Below the pieces are notes generated by a model. The model was not told where the DNA came from and searched no databases. It saw only the letters and a list, made by a program, of their open reading frames with translations. The translations under genes and the position numbers were made by a program. A stretch of 64,000 nt of DNA. It comes from Thermodesulfovibrio aggregans. Its GTDB lineage: Bacteria; Nitrospirota; Thermodesulfovibrionia; Thermodesulfovibrionales; Thermodesulfovibrionaceae. Below are positions 7,945 through 16,483 of this stretch, piece after piece. The DNA is taken from contig NZ_BCNO01000001.1 of the NCBI RefSeq assembly GCF_001514535.1, positions 392,001 to 456,000 of the forward strand, in the 5' to 3' direction. Within the stretch, counting starts at the first letter, position 1. Each line of letters opens with the position of its first letter.

Positions 7945-8582
7945 AGTTTTCTCACAATTTTTAATAAATCGCTGAATTTATCAATAACAAAGTCAGCATC
8001 TTTAAGAAGTTCTTTCCCTCTGTATCCGTATGTAACTGCAACTGTTTTAACTCCTGCTGATCGTCCTGCCATAATGTCAAGTTCACTGTCTCCAACAATT
8101 ATTGTTTTATCCTGAGTTGTATTGAATTTCTTAATTGTCTCTATTATTGGCACGGAAGATGGTTTTCTTTCAGAAAAAAAGTCACTTCCAGCAACAAAGT
8201 CAATATAGTTTAAAAGTCCAAGATTTTCAAGTGTTTTAACGCTCAATTCAGTAAGTTTGTTTGAAACCACAGCCTTTTTAAATCCCTTTAACTGTTCAAG
8301 AGTTTCTTTTACTTCAGGATAAGCTTTTGAGAAATCAGTCATGTGTTCTCTATAGTAATTGACAAAACAATCAATTAACTCATTAGATGGTAGGTTGACA
8401 CCTCTGGCTTTTAGAGCTTTTTCTATAAGGCGATTAACGCCTTCTCCAACCATTCTTTTTACTTCCTCTGTTGAAAATCCTGAAATTCCTATTTTTTCTA
8501 AACAGTAATTCAATGCCTGTTTTATGTCCTCACAGGAATCAACCAATGTGCCATCTAAGTCAAAGATAATAAGTTCAACCAT
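7941..8582 (-). CDS. gph: HAD-family phosphatase, phosphoglycolate phosphatase-like
   Basis: 213 residues. All HAD motifs are visible: FDLDGTLVDS (I, nucleophile Asp), VVSNK (II), the Lys in SERKPS (III) and VGDSELDIMAG (IV). A helical cap lies at about 15-85. Sequence and length fit Gph, which removes 2-phosphoglycolate, although HAD substrate calls are uncertain. It is the first gene of gph-cooC-mazG. The upstream -10 TATACT (8599-8594 on the minus strand) lies 11 nt before the ATG in a 17-nt block also found before hisA. Confidence 0.8.
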   Translation of the reverse strand: MVELIIFDLDGTLVDSCEDIKQALNYCLEKIGISGFSTEEVKRMVGEGVNRLIEKALKARGVNLPSNELIDCFVNYYREHMTDFSKAYPEVKETLEQLKGFKKAVVSNKLTELSVKTLENLGLLNYIDFVAGSDFFSERKPSSVPIIETIKKFNTTQDKTIIVGDSELDIMAGRSAGVKTVAVTYGYRGKELLKDADFVIDKFSDLLKIVRKL

Positions 8583-8593
8583 TGCAATTTTTT

Positions 8594-8599
8594 AGTATA
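8594..8599 (-). promoter_or_regulatory. gph -10 element
   Basis: TATACT on the minus strand, 11 nt before the gph ATG. It sits in the 17-mer ATGTTATACTAAAAAAT (8603-8587), which also occurs at 4094-4110 before hisA. No Shine-Dalgarno fits the remaining leader. Confidence 0.5.
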
Positions 8600-8606
8600 A
8601 CATGAC

Positions 8607-8635
8607 TTCACTTATTACTTAAATAATGCTATAAT
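8607..8635 (+). promoter_or_regulatory. Sigma-70 promoter of pilT, probably leaderless
   Basis: TTCACT (8607-8612), 17-nt spacer, TATAAT (8630-8635). The pilT ATG begins at 8642, where transcription would start. There is no Shine-Dalgarno between the -10 and the ATG, so a leaderless mRNA is likely. Confidence 0.6.
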
Positions 8636-8641
8636 TTAAAC

Positions 8642-9721
8642 ATGGCTCGTATTGATGCCTTTTTTAAACTTATGCTTGAAAACAAGGCAAGTGACCTTCA
8701 TCTTGTTGCCGGAAGTCAGCCTGTTTTAAGAATTCATGGAGAGCTTGTAAGAGTTCAGTATAAGGTTCTTGACAATCAGGAACTGAGAGCACTTCTCTAT
8801 GAAATCACGCCGGAAGAAAAAATCAAAGTATTTGAAGAAACAGGAGATCTTGATTTTGCCCATGAAATACCCGGTGTTGCCCGTTTCCGTGTTAACTATT
8901 TCATGCATAAGGAAGGAATTGGTGCTGCATTCAGACATATTCCCAGTGAGATAAAAACAATTGATCAGCTTGGACTGCCTCAGGTTCTAAAAAAATTTGC
9001 AATGCTTAAAAAAGGAATTGTTCTTGTTACAGGTCCTACAGGTTCAGGTAAATCGACAACTCTTGCTGCAATTATTGACTATGCAAATACTAACAGAAAA
9101 GAAAGAATAATAACAATTGAAGACCCTATTGAGTTTGTTCATCCAAATAAAGGATGTGTTATTTCTTACAGGGAAGTGGGAACTCATACAGAATCCTTTG
9201 CAAAGGCACTTAGAGCAGCTTTAAGAGAAGACCCTGATATAATTCTTGTTGGTGAAATGCGTGATATTGAGACAATTCAGCTTGCACTTGAAGCTGCTGC
9301 AACAGGACATTTAGTTTTCAGCACACTTCATACATCATCAGCCATTAAAACAGTTGATAGAATTATTGATGTTTTCCCACCTGAACAGCAGGCACAGGTT
9401 AGAACCTCACTAAGTGAGTCTTTACAGGCAGTGGTTGCACAGACACTTTTAAGAAGAGCTGATGGCAAGGGAAGAGTCGCAGCATGCGAGATTTTAATCA
9501 ATACCTATGCTGTTGCAAATCTCATAAGAGAAGGTAAAACACATCAGATACTCTCAATTATGCAGACAAGTAAAAAAATCGGTATGCAAACTATGGATGA
9601 TGCCTTGTTACAACTTCTTCAGGAAGGCAAAATCACACCTGAGGATGCCTATGAAAGAGCAACAGATAAACAGAAGTTTGTCAGATTTCTTAAGGAAGCC
9701 CCCTGGGAAGGCGTTGTATGA
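8642..9721 (+). CDS. pilT: PilT twitching-motility ATPase
   Basis: 359 residues. N-terminal PAS-like domain begins with MLENKASDLHLVAGSQPVLR, then the secretion ATPase core: Walker A GPTGSGKSTT (about 130-139), Asp box TIEDPIEF, Walker B DIILVGEMRD and His box STLHTSSA. Length and sequence fit PilT, the hexameric motor that depolymerises type IV pili. The final residues overlap the next gene by ATGA. No pilin or PilB gene is near; the pair precedes flagellar genes. Confidence 0.94.
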   Translation: MARIDAFFKLMLENKASDLHLVAGSQPVLRIHGELVRVQYKVLDNQELRALLYEITPEEKIKVFEETGDLDFAHEIPGVARFRVNYFMHKEGIGAAFRHIPSEIKTIDQLGLPQVLKKFAMLKKGIVLVTGPTGSGKSTTLAAIIDYANTNRKERIITIEDPIEFVHPNKGCVISYREVGTHTESFAKALRAALREDPDIILVGEMRDIETIQLALEAAATGHLVFSTLHTSSAIKTVDRIIDVFPPEQQAQVRTSLSESLQAVVAQTLLRRADGKGRVAACEILINTYAVANLIREGKTHQILSIMQTSKKIGMQTMDDALLQLLQEGKITPEDAYERATDKQKFVRFLKEAPWEGVV

Positions 9722-10890
9722 GAAAACAAGAACTTGACTACATACTTGACAGAATCTGTGAAACCTATCCTGAACTTTCAGATATTATATTTACAGTTGG
9801 AAAACCCTTTCAGGTGATTCAATGGGGTGAGTTAAAACCTGTGCATTTTAAAAATGTTCCTATTGAGTCTTTAACGCCTTTTCACACAGAAAAGATAGCT
9901 CTTGCATTAATTAATAATCAGAAAAGGCTCATTGAGAATCTAATAAAAGATGGTTACTGCGATACAAGTTATTCTACGCAAAAAGCAAGATTCAGAGTGA
10001 ATATTTTCTCTCAAAGAGGAGCCTATTCAGCTGTTTTAAGAAAGCTTCCAACCAAGATACCATCAGTTGAGGAACTTTCGTTACCTCCGATAGTTAAAGA
10101 AATAGCCAATGAAAGAATGGGGCTTGTTTTAATTACAGGAGCAACAGGCTCAGGTAAATCGACAACTCTTGCAGCAATTCTGGATATTATTAATGAAACA
10201 AGAGCATGTCATATTATAACTCTTGAAGATCCTGTAGAGTTTATTCATCAGCACAAAAAATCTACATTCAATCAAAGGGAGCTTGGTATAGATTTCCATA
10301 ATTTTGCCGATGGTCTTAGAGCAGCACTAAGGCAGGCACCGCACGTAATACTTGTGGGAGAAATAAGAGATAGAGAAACCCTTGAAATAGCAATGCAGGC
10401 TGCAGAGACAGGACATCTCGTTCTTGGCACGCTTCATACAACTGATGCAGGACAAACAATTGGAAGAATGATTGGAATGTTTCCACCACAGGATGAAAAT
10501 TACATAAGACTTAGAGTTTCTGATACCCTCAAATGGGTTGTTAGCCAGAGACTTTTACCGAAAATTGGCGGAGGAAGAATAGTAGCAACAGAAATTATGA
10601 GAAAAAACCTCAGAATAAGAGATTTAATTATAAATGGAGAGACTGCTGAGAAAACTTTTTATGATGTAATTGCAACAAGTGGAGCTGTTGGCATGCATAC
10701 ATTTGATCAGTCTATACTTGAGCTTTATAAAAAGGGAATAATTACAGAGGAAACAGCAGTAGCCTATGCATCAAGAAGATCTTATGTGATTATGGAAATT
10801 GATAAAATGAAATCAGCTCGTGGAGAAAAAACAACTGATATAGAGGGATTAAAACTTGATATTGATTATGGTAAAAAAATAAGAGGATGA
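9718..10890 (+). CDS. Second PilT/PilU-type ATPase
   Basis: 390 residues, paralogue of the preceding PilT. It has Walker A GATGSGKSTT, Asp box TLEDPVEFIH, Walker B VILVGEIRDRE and His box GTLHTTDA. The N-terminal domain is more diverged (SDIIFTVGKPFQV) and there is a C-terminal tail of about 25 residues (TTDIEGLKLDIDYGKKI). Two adjacent retraction ATPases resemble pilT-pilU, where PilU works only with PilT. The exact orthology (PilU versus PilT2) is not settled. Overlaps pilT by 4 bp; next gene starts 3 bp after. Confidence 0.88.
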   Translation: MRKQELDYILDRICETYPELSDIIFTVGKPFQVIQWGELKPVHFKNVPIESLTPFHTEKIALALINNQKRLIENLIKDGYCDTSYSTQKARFRVNIFSQRGAYSAVLRKLPTKIPSVEELSLPPIVKEIANERMGLVLITGATGSGKSTTLAAILDIINETRACHIITLEDPVEFIHQHKKSTFNQRELGIDFHNFADGLRAALRQAPHVILVGEIRDRETLEIAMQAAETGHLVLGTLHTTDAGQTIGRMIGMFPPQDENYIRLRVSDTLKWVVSQRLLPKIGGGRIVATEIMRKNLRIRDLIINGETAEKTFYDVIATSGAVGMHTFDQSILELYKKGIITEETAVAYASRRSYVIMEIDKMKSARGEKTTDIEGLKLDIDYGKKIRG

Positions 10891-10893
10891 CCT

Positions 10894-11292
10894 ATGCCAA
10901 AGGCTGTCATCTGTGAAGCAAATCAGGAAGTTCAGAGAGTTTTAACTGATTATTTAAAATCAGCAGGATTTGAATGTGTTGGTTTTTCCGATTCAAAGGA
11001 AGCTCTTAATTCAATAGAAGATGCATCTTTAATTATAGCAGGAGAACAATTTAATGAAATATTTGAAACTATATCTTCACTACCAATGTATCAGAGAAGA
11101 GATATTATCGTGATTCTGCTTAGTGACTCAATACCAACAATGGATAGAATCTCTGCATTTGCAAAAGGCGTTGACTTTGTTGTAAATCTTAAAGAGATAA
11201 ATAACTTTCCAGCAATTTTTAAAAGAGCTTATGCTGAATATCAAAGAACATATAGACTTTTTAAAGAAACTCTTGCAAAGTCATTTTACTAA
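10894..11292 (+). CDS. Degenerate receiver-domain protein
   Basis: 132 residues with the pattern of a response-regulator receiver: CEANQEVQRVLTDYLKSAGF resembles the first strand and helix, and VILLSDS fits beta-4 with its Ser/Thr. The phosphoacceptor strand reads SLIIAGEQF, so the usual Asp is missing, and the acidic pair after beta-1 is reduced. The lysine region is GVDFVVNLKE. It is most likely a pseudo-receiver that binds a partner without being phosphorylated. It follows the two PilT genes by 3 bp, suggesting a role in pilus retraction control (inference). Its end overlaps the Slp lipoprotein gene. Confidence 0.6.
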   Translation: MPKAVICEANQEVQRVLTDYLKSAGFECVGFSDSKEALNSIEDASLIIAGEQFNEIFETISSLPMYQRRDIIVILLSDSIPTMDRISAFAKGVDFVVNLKEINNFPAIFKRAYAEYQRTYRLFKETLAKSFY

Positions 11293-11800
11293 AACTCTGG
11301 CATTAATATTTTTATTTTTGTTCGGTTGTGCGAGTTTACCAAAACCCCTGCAGGATATTCCTGCATTAAGAGATGTGCCATTCAGAGTTGTTAAAGAGAA
11401 TCCTGATAAATACAGAGATGTTTCTCTTTTATGGGGTGGTAAAATCACAAATTGCTCCAATACTCAGGAGGGAACGGTCTTTGAAATTCTCTATTTACCT
11501 CTTGACAGAGAGGGTTATCCAGAGGAGCGGGATGATTCAGAAGGAAGATTTATCGTAATTTCAAAAAATTTCCTTGACTGTGCAGTTTATTCAAAGGGAA
11601 GGCTTTTAACAGTAGTGGGTAAATTTAAAGGGCTAAAAGAGGGTAAAATTGATACGATGCCCTATAGTTTTCCTTTTATTGAAGCTCAGGCAACATATCT
11701 ATGGAAAAAAAGACATAGAGAATACTACTGGCATCCTTCTTTATGGTTCTGGTATGGCTATCCTCCCTGGTATTTTGAATACGGACCCAGATGGTGGTGA
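11231..11800 (+). CDS. slp: Slp-family outer-membrane lipoprotein
   Basis: Up to 189 residues. A hydrophobic stretch ends in the lipobox LFGC, so the mature protein is lipidated at Cys33 (numbering from the ATG). The body fits the Slp (starvation lipoprotein) family: VVKENPDKYRDVSLLWGGKI, then TVFEILYLPLD and GRFIVIS. The last 25 residues are strikingly aromatic (W, Y, P, H). Starting at the ATG (11231) gives an overlap of 62 bp with the receiver gene and a long charged lead. A TTG at 11273 gives a more normal 19-residue signal peptide. Neither has a strong Shine-Dalgarno. Function unknown beyond envelope location. Confidence 0.8.
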   Translation: MLNIKEHIDFLKKLLQSHFTKTLALIFLFLFGCASLPKPLQDIPALRDVPFRVVKENPDKYRDVSLLWGGKITNCSNTQEGTVFEILYLPLDREGYPEERDDSEGRFIVISKNFLDCAVYSKGRLLTVVGKFKGLKEGKIDTMPYSFPFIEAQATYLWKKRHREYYWHPSLWFWYGYPPWYFEYGPRWW

Positions 11801-11811
11801 AACTCTAAATA

Positions 11812-13419
11812 ATGGGAAAAATTCAAATACTTTCTGAAAGCATTGTAGGAAAAATTGCCGCAGGAGAGGTTGTTGAAAGACCTGCAAGTGTTGTAAAAGA
11901 ACTTATTGAAAACTCAATAGATGCTGGAGCAAGCTCAATCTCTGTTTACATTAAAAAGTCTGGTATTGCTGAGATAAAGGTAATTGATGATGGAGAAGGA
12001 ATTGGCAGAGAAGATGTGTTACTTGCTTTTCAAAGACACGCAACAAGCAAAATAAAAGATGAAAAGGATCTTGTCCGAATTTCTTCACTTGGCTTTAGGG
12101 GCGAAGCTCTTTACTCTATTGCACAGGTAAGTAAAATAAAGATTACTACTCAACATAGAGCTGAAAATATAGGTACAGAGGCTTATTTTGTTGCAGGTAA
12201 ATTAAAATGGCAAAAACCAGCAATTACTGAAGGAACAACAATAGAGGTTTCGGATCTATTTTTTAATACTCCTGTAAGAAGAAAGTTTCTCAGATCACCC
12301 TACACTGAAAAAGCAAATATTATTGAAGTTGTTCAGAATTACTGCCTTGCTTTCCCAGAAATTTCCTTTTCTTTATTTATTGATGAAGAAGAGATTTTAA
12401 ATCTTCCAGAGTCAGAAACGAACTATGAGAGGATATGTCAGATTTTTGGTTTGGAGACTGCTGAAACTCTTAAAATTAAGGCGATTTCAGAGGGTGACTA
12501 TAAAGTTGAAATTTTTTGGGGTGAAGGACTTAAGGGAAGGTACAAAGTTTTTGTAAATAGAAGATATGTAAGAGAGCAGTCAATTGTAAATAGCATATAT
12601 AAAGCCTTTCAGTTACAGCAACCACAGTTTATTATTTTTATAACTTTACCTCCACAGGATGTGGATTTCAATGTTCATCCAGCTAAAACCATGGTTAGAT
12701 TTGCAAATCCACAAAAAATTCATAATCTAATTTTTAAAGTAGCAGAACAAAAGCATATATCTACTTCATCCATGGTTGCGGAAGAATCATCTCATTGGGA
12801 GGTTATTCCAGTTTCTAATGAGCAAATTCCTATATTTCTCACAGAACCAGTCTTTAATAGAGAACCTGAGTTTTTAACTCTTGGCAATTCCATTGTAGTG
12901 ATCAAAGAGACTGATGGTGTGATTTTTCTTGACTATCATGCAGCTCATGAAAGAATAAACTTTGAAAAAATTTTAAATGGAATGAAAGAGATGGTTGTAA
13001 GACTCGTTTTTCCTGTTATTGTAGATCTTGCTGCTGAAGAGTATATTTTAATAAAAGAGAACCTCTCTACTCTTGATGATCTTGGTATTGAGATTGATGA
13101 CTTTGGTAAAAACTCAATAATAGTAAGAGCTTTGCCAGATATTATTCAAAAGGGTGATATAGCAGGAATAATTAAAAATATTGCATATGCTATTAAAGAA
13201 GACATTGGTAAAGTTGATTTTACTGATTTAAAAAGAAAAATTGCAGCCACCATTGCATGTCATCACTCTCTCAGAGCACATGATAAAATCAACTCTATAG
13301 AAATAAAAACTTTACTGCAGGAGCTTGAAAAAACCTCTGATCCTGAACACTGTCCTCATGGAAGACCTATAAAAAAATATTTTCCCATAGATGAGATAAA
13401 AAAGTGGTTTTTAAGATAG
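11812..13419 (+). CDS. mutL: DNA mismatch repair protein MutL
   Basis: 535 residues. N-terminal GHKL ATPase: KIAAGEVVERPASVVKELIE, DDGEGI, RHATSKI and GFRGEAL. The C-terminal dimerisation domain carries the latent endonuclease motifs: DYHAAHERINFE (from D374, the DQHAxxExxxxE motif with Tyr in place of Gln), ACHHSLRA and CPHGRP. It couples MutS recognition to nicking of the error strand. Endonuclease-type MutL is usual in bacteria lacking MutH. It starts 11 bp after slp and is the last gene before the flagellar block. Confidence 0.96.
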   Translation: MGKIQILSESIVGKIAAGEVVERPASVVKELIENSIDAGASSISVYIKKSGIAEIKVIDDGEGIGREDVLLAFQRHATSKIKDEKDLVRISSLGFRGEALYSIAQVSKIKITTQHRAENIGTEAYFVAGKLKWQKPAITEGTTIEVSDLFFNTPVRRKFLRSPYTEKANIIEVVQNYCLAFPEISFSLFIDEEEILNLPESETNYERICQIFGLETAETLKIKAISEGDYKVEIFWGEGLKGRYKVFVNRRYVREQSIVNSIYKAFQLQQPQFIIFITLPPQDVDFNVHPAKTMVRFANPQKIHNLIFKVAEQKHISTSSMVAEESSHWEVIPVSNEQIPIFLTEPVFNREPEFLTLGNSIVVIKETDGVIFLDYHAAHERINFEKILNGMKEMVVRLVFPVIVDLAAEEYILIKENLSTLDDLGIEIDDFGKNSIIVRALPDIIQKGDIAGIIKNIAYAIKEDIGKVDFTDLKRKIAATIACHHSLRAHDKINSIEIKTLLQELEKTSDPEHCPHGRPIKKYFPIDEIKKWFLR

Positions 13420-13525
13420 AGTTGTCACAAACACAGTCTTAATTGTCAAAAAATTGGCATATATATTTCTAAAGAAAGTATCCCATTATATAGAGAAAAA
13501 GCTGTGAGTCCTTTAATTTTCATGT

Positions 13526-13543
13526 CTGGCATAAAGTATGCTA
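13526..13543 (+). promoter_or_regulatory. Sigma-54-like promoter before fliL
   Basis: CTGGCATAAAGTATGCTA: GG at 13528-13529 and GC at 13540-13541, separated by exactly 10 nt, the invariant -24/-12 spacing of sigma-54 promoters. The -24 block TGGCA fits well; the -12 block ATGC differs from TTGC at one base. It lies about 40 bp before fliL in the longest non-coding gap of the window (13420-13583). A second TTGGCA at 13454 lacks the GC. Confidence 0.6.
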
Positions 13544-13583
13544 AATGTTATAAATTTAGAAAAGAACTTAAGGAGGTTGAGTT

Positions 13584-14084
13584 ATGCCAAAGGAAAAAGC
13601 AAGCACCGCTAATAATGAAACTGAAGGGAAGGAACAGGCAGAGAAACCAAAGAAAAAAAGTAAATTACTAATAATTATCGTTGCTTTAGTTGTTCTATTA
13701 GGTGGTGCAGCAGGAGCTTATTTTTTTCTATTGAATAAACCTGCTTCTCAGCAAACTAAAACTGCCACTGAAAAAGAATCTCAGGGTGTAAACTTTGCTC
13801 TTGAACCTTTTGTTGTTAATCTCATGGATCAGGGTGGAAGTAAGTATCTTAAAGTTTCAATTCAGCTTGAACTCTCTGATGCAAAACTCTCTGAACAGGC
13901 AAAGAATAAAACACCCCAGATAAGAGATGCCATTATAACTCTTTTAACGAATAAGACTTCCGATGAGTTGATTACTCCAGAGGGAAAACTACTTCTTAAG
14001 GATGAGATCAAACAGAGAGTGAGTCAGATTCTTGGTGAGAATGCTGTTAAAAATGTTTATCTTACAGATTTTGTGATGCAGTAA
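13584..14084 (+). CDS. fliL: Flagellar basal-body protein FliL
   Basis: 166 residues: a cytoplasmic Lys-rich tail of about 35 residues, one transmembrane helix (about 36-57) and a periplasmic FliL domain with LEPFVVNLMD and a conserved C-terminal region ending VYLTDFVMQ. FliL surrounds the stator and affects motor torque. A strong Shine-Dalgarno (AAGGAGG) precedes the ATG. It is first in the long flagellar operon under the sigma-54-like promoter, with fliM 2 bp downstream. Confidence 0.93.
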   Translation: MPKEKASTANNETEGKEQAEKPKKKSKLLIIIVALVVLLGGAAGAYFFLLNKPASQQTKTATEKESQGVNFALEPFVVNLMDQGGSKYLKVSIQLELSDAKLSEQAKNKTPQIRDAIITLLTNKTSDELITPEGKLLLKDEIKQRVSQILGENAVKNVYLTDFVMQ

Positions 14085-14086
14085 CC

Positions 14087-15055
14087 ATGGCTGGCGAAGA
14101 GATTTTATCTCAAGAAGAAATTGATGCCCTGCTAAAAGGCATTGCAGGAGGAGAAGTAGAGACTGAGACAGCAGAAACTCCTTCGGGGATAAGGCCCTAT
14201 GATTTTACTTCCCAGGAGAAAATTGTTCGTGGTAAGATGCCCTCTCTTGATATTATTAATGAGCGTCTTGCAAGATCCTTTAGAATATCCCTCTCTTCAG
14301 ACATAAGAAAAATTGTAGAAATTGTCAATGTAAATGTTAACATTACGAAGTTTTATGACTTTCTACGCTCTGTTCCCTTTCCTTCAAGTTTGAACATTAT
14401 AAAGCTTGAACCTCTGAGAGGTTTTAGCCTTGTTGTTTTTGATGCACCGATGATTTTCAGTTTAATTGAGTTTTATTTTGGAGGTTCTGGTAAAGGATAT
14501 TATAAACCTGAAGGAAGAGAGTTTACTCCAATTGAGCAGAGAATCATTCACAAAGTTGTAATGATGTTTCTTGAAGCTATGGAAGAAGCATGGAAACCGG
14601 TATTCCCGGTAAAACCTCAATATATTCGGAGTGAGATGAATCCACAGTTTGTTACTATTGTAACTCCTGTAGATGTGGTTATAGAGACAGAGTTTAAGAT
14701 AGAAATTGAAACAAGAGAGTGTAGAATTATGGTTTGTATTCCCTATTCTTCTGTGGAACCTATAAAAGAAAAACTTTATAGTGCTTTTCTTGCTGACAGG
14801 GATGAAGTGGATATGAAGTGGATAGGAAGACTAAAAAGTCAGATAAAACAATCTCCTGTTAAATTAGAAGGAGTTTTAGGCAAGGTAACAATAGATTTTA
14901 ACACTCTATTAAATCTTAAAGCAGGTGACATAATAACTCTTCAAAAAAGAGTGGACGAAGATGTAGATGTGCTTGTTGAGGGTGTAAAAAAGTTCAGAGG
15001 TAAACTCGGCACTTTTAAAGGAAATTATGCAATAAAAATAACAGGGGAGGCATAG
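14087..15055 (+). CDS. fliM: Flagellar switch protein FliM
   Basis: 322 residues. The N-terminal ILSQEEIDALL is the CheY-P-binding helix. The middle CheC-like domain binds FliG (GGxG region FGGSGKGYY). The C-terminal SpoA domain (about 245-320) pairs with FliN. It is the C-ring protein through which CheY-P reverses rotation. The intact N-terminal peptide fits the E. coli-type CheY encoded later in the window. Confidence 0.96.
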   Translation: MAGEEILSQEEIDALLKGIAGGEVETETAETPSGIRPYDFTSQEKIVRGKMPSLDIINERLARSFRISLSSDIRKIVEIVNVNVNITKFYDFLRSVPFPSSLNIIKLEPLRGFSLVVFDAPMIFSLIEFYFGGSGKGYYKPEGREFTPIEQRIIHKVVMMFLEAMEEAWKPVFPVKPQYIRSEMNPQFVTIVTPVDVVIETEFKIEIETRECRIMVCIPYSSVEPIKEKLYSAFLADRDEVDMKWIGRLKSQIKQSPVKLEGVLGKVTIDFNTLLNLKAGDIITLQKRVDEDVDVLVEGVKKFRGKLGTFKGNYAIKITGEA

Positions 15056-15056
15056 A

Positions 15057-15464
15057 ATGGAAGAACAAGAGATTAAACAGCAGGATATGGAGGAATACTC
15101 TGAAGAAGAGCTTGATATGGCAAAAGCTCTTGAGATGGAGAAAAAGCAAAAGGTGCAAACTCCAAAGATAGATGAATTTACTCCAACGGAAGAAAAACCT
15201 AAGATAAGAGATATAGAGTTCATTCTTGATATTCCCCTTGAGCTAACAGTTGTTATTGGCTCAACAAGAATTCTCGTTCAGGAACTTCTTCAGCTAACAC
15301 AGGGTTCTGTAGTAGCTCTTGATAAACTTGCAGGAGAGCCAATGGAAGTTTATGTTAATGGAAAGCTTATTGGAAGAGGAGAGGTTGTTGTAGTTAATGA
15401 AAAATTCGGCATTAGAATAACTGATATTATAAGTCCACAGGAAAGAGTAAAACAGCTTGGATGA
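15057..15464 (+). CDS. fliN: Flagellar switch protein FliN
   Basis: 135 residues: an acidic, Gln/Glu/Lys-rich N-terminal half and a C-terminal SpoA domain (about 55-130) with LDIPLELTVVIGSTRILVQE and GKLIGRGEVVVVNEKFGIRI. It forms the lower C-ring with FliM and receives export substrates through FliH. It starts 1 bp after the fliM stop. Confidence 0.95.
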   Translation: MEEQEIKQQDMEEYSEEELDMAKALEMEKKQKVQTPKIDEFTPTEEKPKIRDIEFILDIPLELTVVIGSTRILVQELLQLTQGSVVALDKLAGEPMEVYVNGKLIGRGEVVVVNEKFGIRITDIISPQERVKQLG

Positions 15465-15472
15465 GGTGACTG

Positions 15473-16483
15473 ATGGAGTATTTCAAAATTATAGCATCCT
15501 TATTATTAATTATCGCTGCTGTTTATATGGTTCTTAGATTGATGAAAAATAAAATAAATTCAGGTAAGGGATTTATTCAGGTTATTTACTATCAGCCAAT
15601 AGGTTATAAAAAGGGCATTGGAGTTGTGAAAGCCTTTGATGAGTATCTTCTTGTTGGAATCTCGGAAAATGGAATTAATCTCATAAGCAAGCTTGACTCT
15701 TCAAAGATTAAAACAATTTTTGAAGACAACTCTGAGGAAAGAAAAACTGTGTGGCAGAAAATTTTTAAAGGAGGATTATTGAGTCTTTTTGTTGTTTTAT
15801 TGCCTCATTTCTCTTTTGCAGCTCCTCAACAACCAGCTGGTGGTGGGCTTTTTGGATTTTCATCAGCCGTTGATCTTTTAGTTTTTATAACACTTCTAAG
15901 TTTTTTGCCAGCCATACTTATAATGATGACATCCTTTACAAGAATTGTTATTGTTCTCTCTTTGCTAAGACAGGCTTTAGGAACACCTGCAGTTCCCCCA
16001 AATCAGGTAATAATAGGACTTGCCCTTTTTTTAACTCTTTTTATAATGTCTCCAACCATTGATAGGGTTTACAATGAAGCTTATGTTCCTCTTTCAAAAA
16101 AAGAGATAACCATGGAAGAGGCAATAAACAGAGCATCAGTTCCTTTTAAAGAATTCATGCTGAAGCAAACAAGGGAAAAGGACCTTGCTTTGTTTCTTAA
16201 ACTTTCAAAAACAGAGGTTAAACCTGCAACTCCAATGGATTTACCAATGAAGATTGTTGTTCCTGCCTTTGCTCTTGGAGAGTTAAAAAGAGCTTTTGAA
16301 ATTGGTTTTTTAATCTTTCTCCCCTTTCTTGTTATTGATATTGTTGTGGCAAGCATTTTGCTATCAATGGGTATGTTTATGGTGCCGCCAGTTATGATAT
16401 CAATGCCTTTTAAGATATTGCTTTTTGTGTTGGTTGATGGCTGGCAGCTCATTATAGGCTCTCTTGCAGGAGGTTTCAAATGA
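15473..16483 (+). CDS. fliP: FliO-FliP fusion, flagellar export gate
   Basis: 336 residues in one open frame. Residues 1-95 are FliO-like: an N-terminal transmembrane helix, then a small domain with QVIYYQPIGYKKGIGVV and EYLLVGISENGINLI. Residues about 103-336 are a complete FliP: signal-like hydrophobic segment, LPAILIMMTSFTRIVIVLS, then GLALFLTLF and the C-terminal helices with PFKILLFVLVDGW. FliP builds the export-gate pore with FliQ and FliR; FliO assists its assembly. The two are normally separate genes. An in-frame TTG at codon 103 (15779) has AAAGGAGG 4 nt upstream, so FliP could also be made on its own. Overlaps fliQ by 4 bp. Confidence 0.9.
   Translation: MEYFKIIASLLLIIAAVYMVLRLMKNKINSGKGFIQVIYYQPIGYKKGIGVVKAFDEYLLVGISENGINLISKLDSSKIKTIFEDNSEERKTVWQKIFKGGLLSLFVVLLPHFSFAAPQQPAGGGLFGFSSAVDLLVFITLLSFLPAILIMMTSFTRIVIVLSLLRQALGTPAVPPNQVIIGLALFLTLFIMSPTIDRVYNEAYVPLSKKEITMEEAINRASVPFKEFMLKQTREKDLALFLKLSKTEVKPATPMDLPMKIVVPAFALGELKRAFEIGFLIFLPFLVIDIVVASILLSMGMFMVPPVMISMPFKILLFVLVDGWQLIIGSLAGGFK
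15767..15781 (+). promoter_or_regulatory. Internal ribosome site and TTG start for FliP
   Basis: AAAGGAGG (15767-15774), then ATTA, then in-frame TTG (15779-15781, codon 103 of the fused frame). Initiation there would give a FliP that begins with a short signal-peptide-like stretch ending HFSFAA, as in ordinary FliP. The spacing of 4 nt is slightly short. Confidence 0.5.

Noticed and set aside
11231-11292. Frameshift joining the receiver-like and Slp genes
   Set aside because: Both proteins have plausible separate ends and a new signal peptide; overlap is normal in this genome.
13454-13470. Second sigma-54 site TTGGCATATATATTTCT
   Set aside because: Matches at -24, but the -12 block reads TTTC and lacks the GC; the site at 13526 is better placed.
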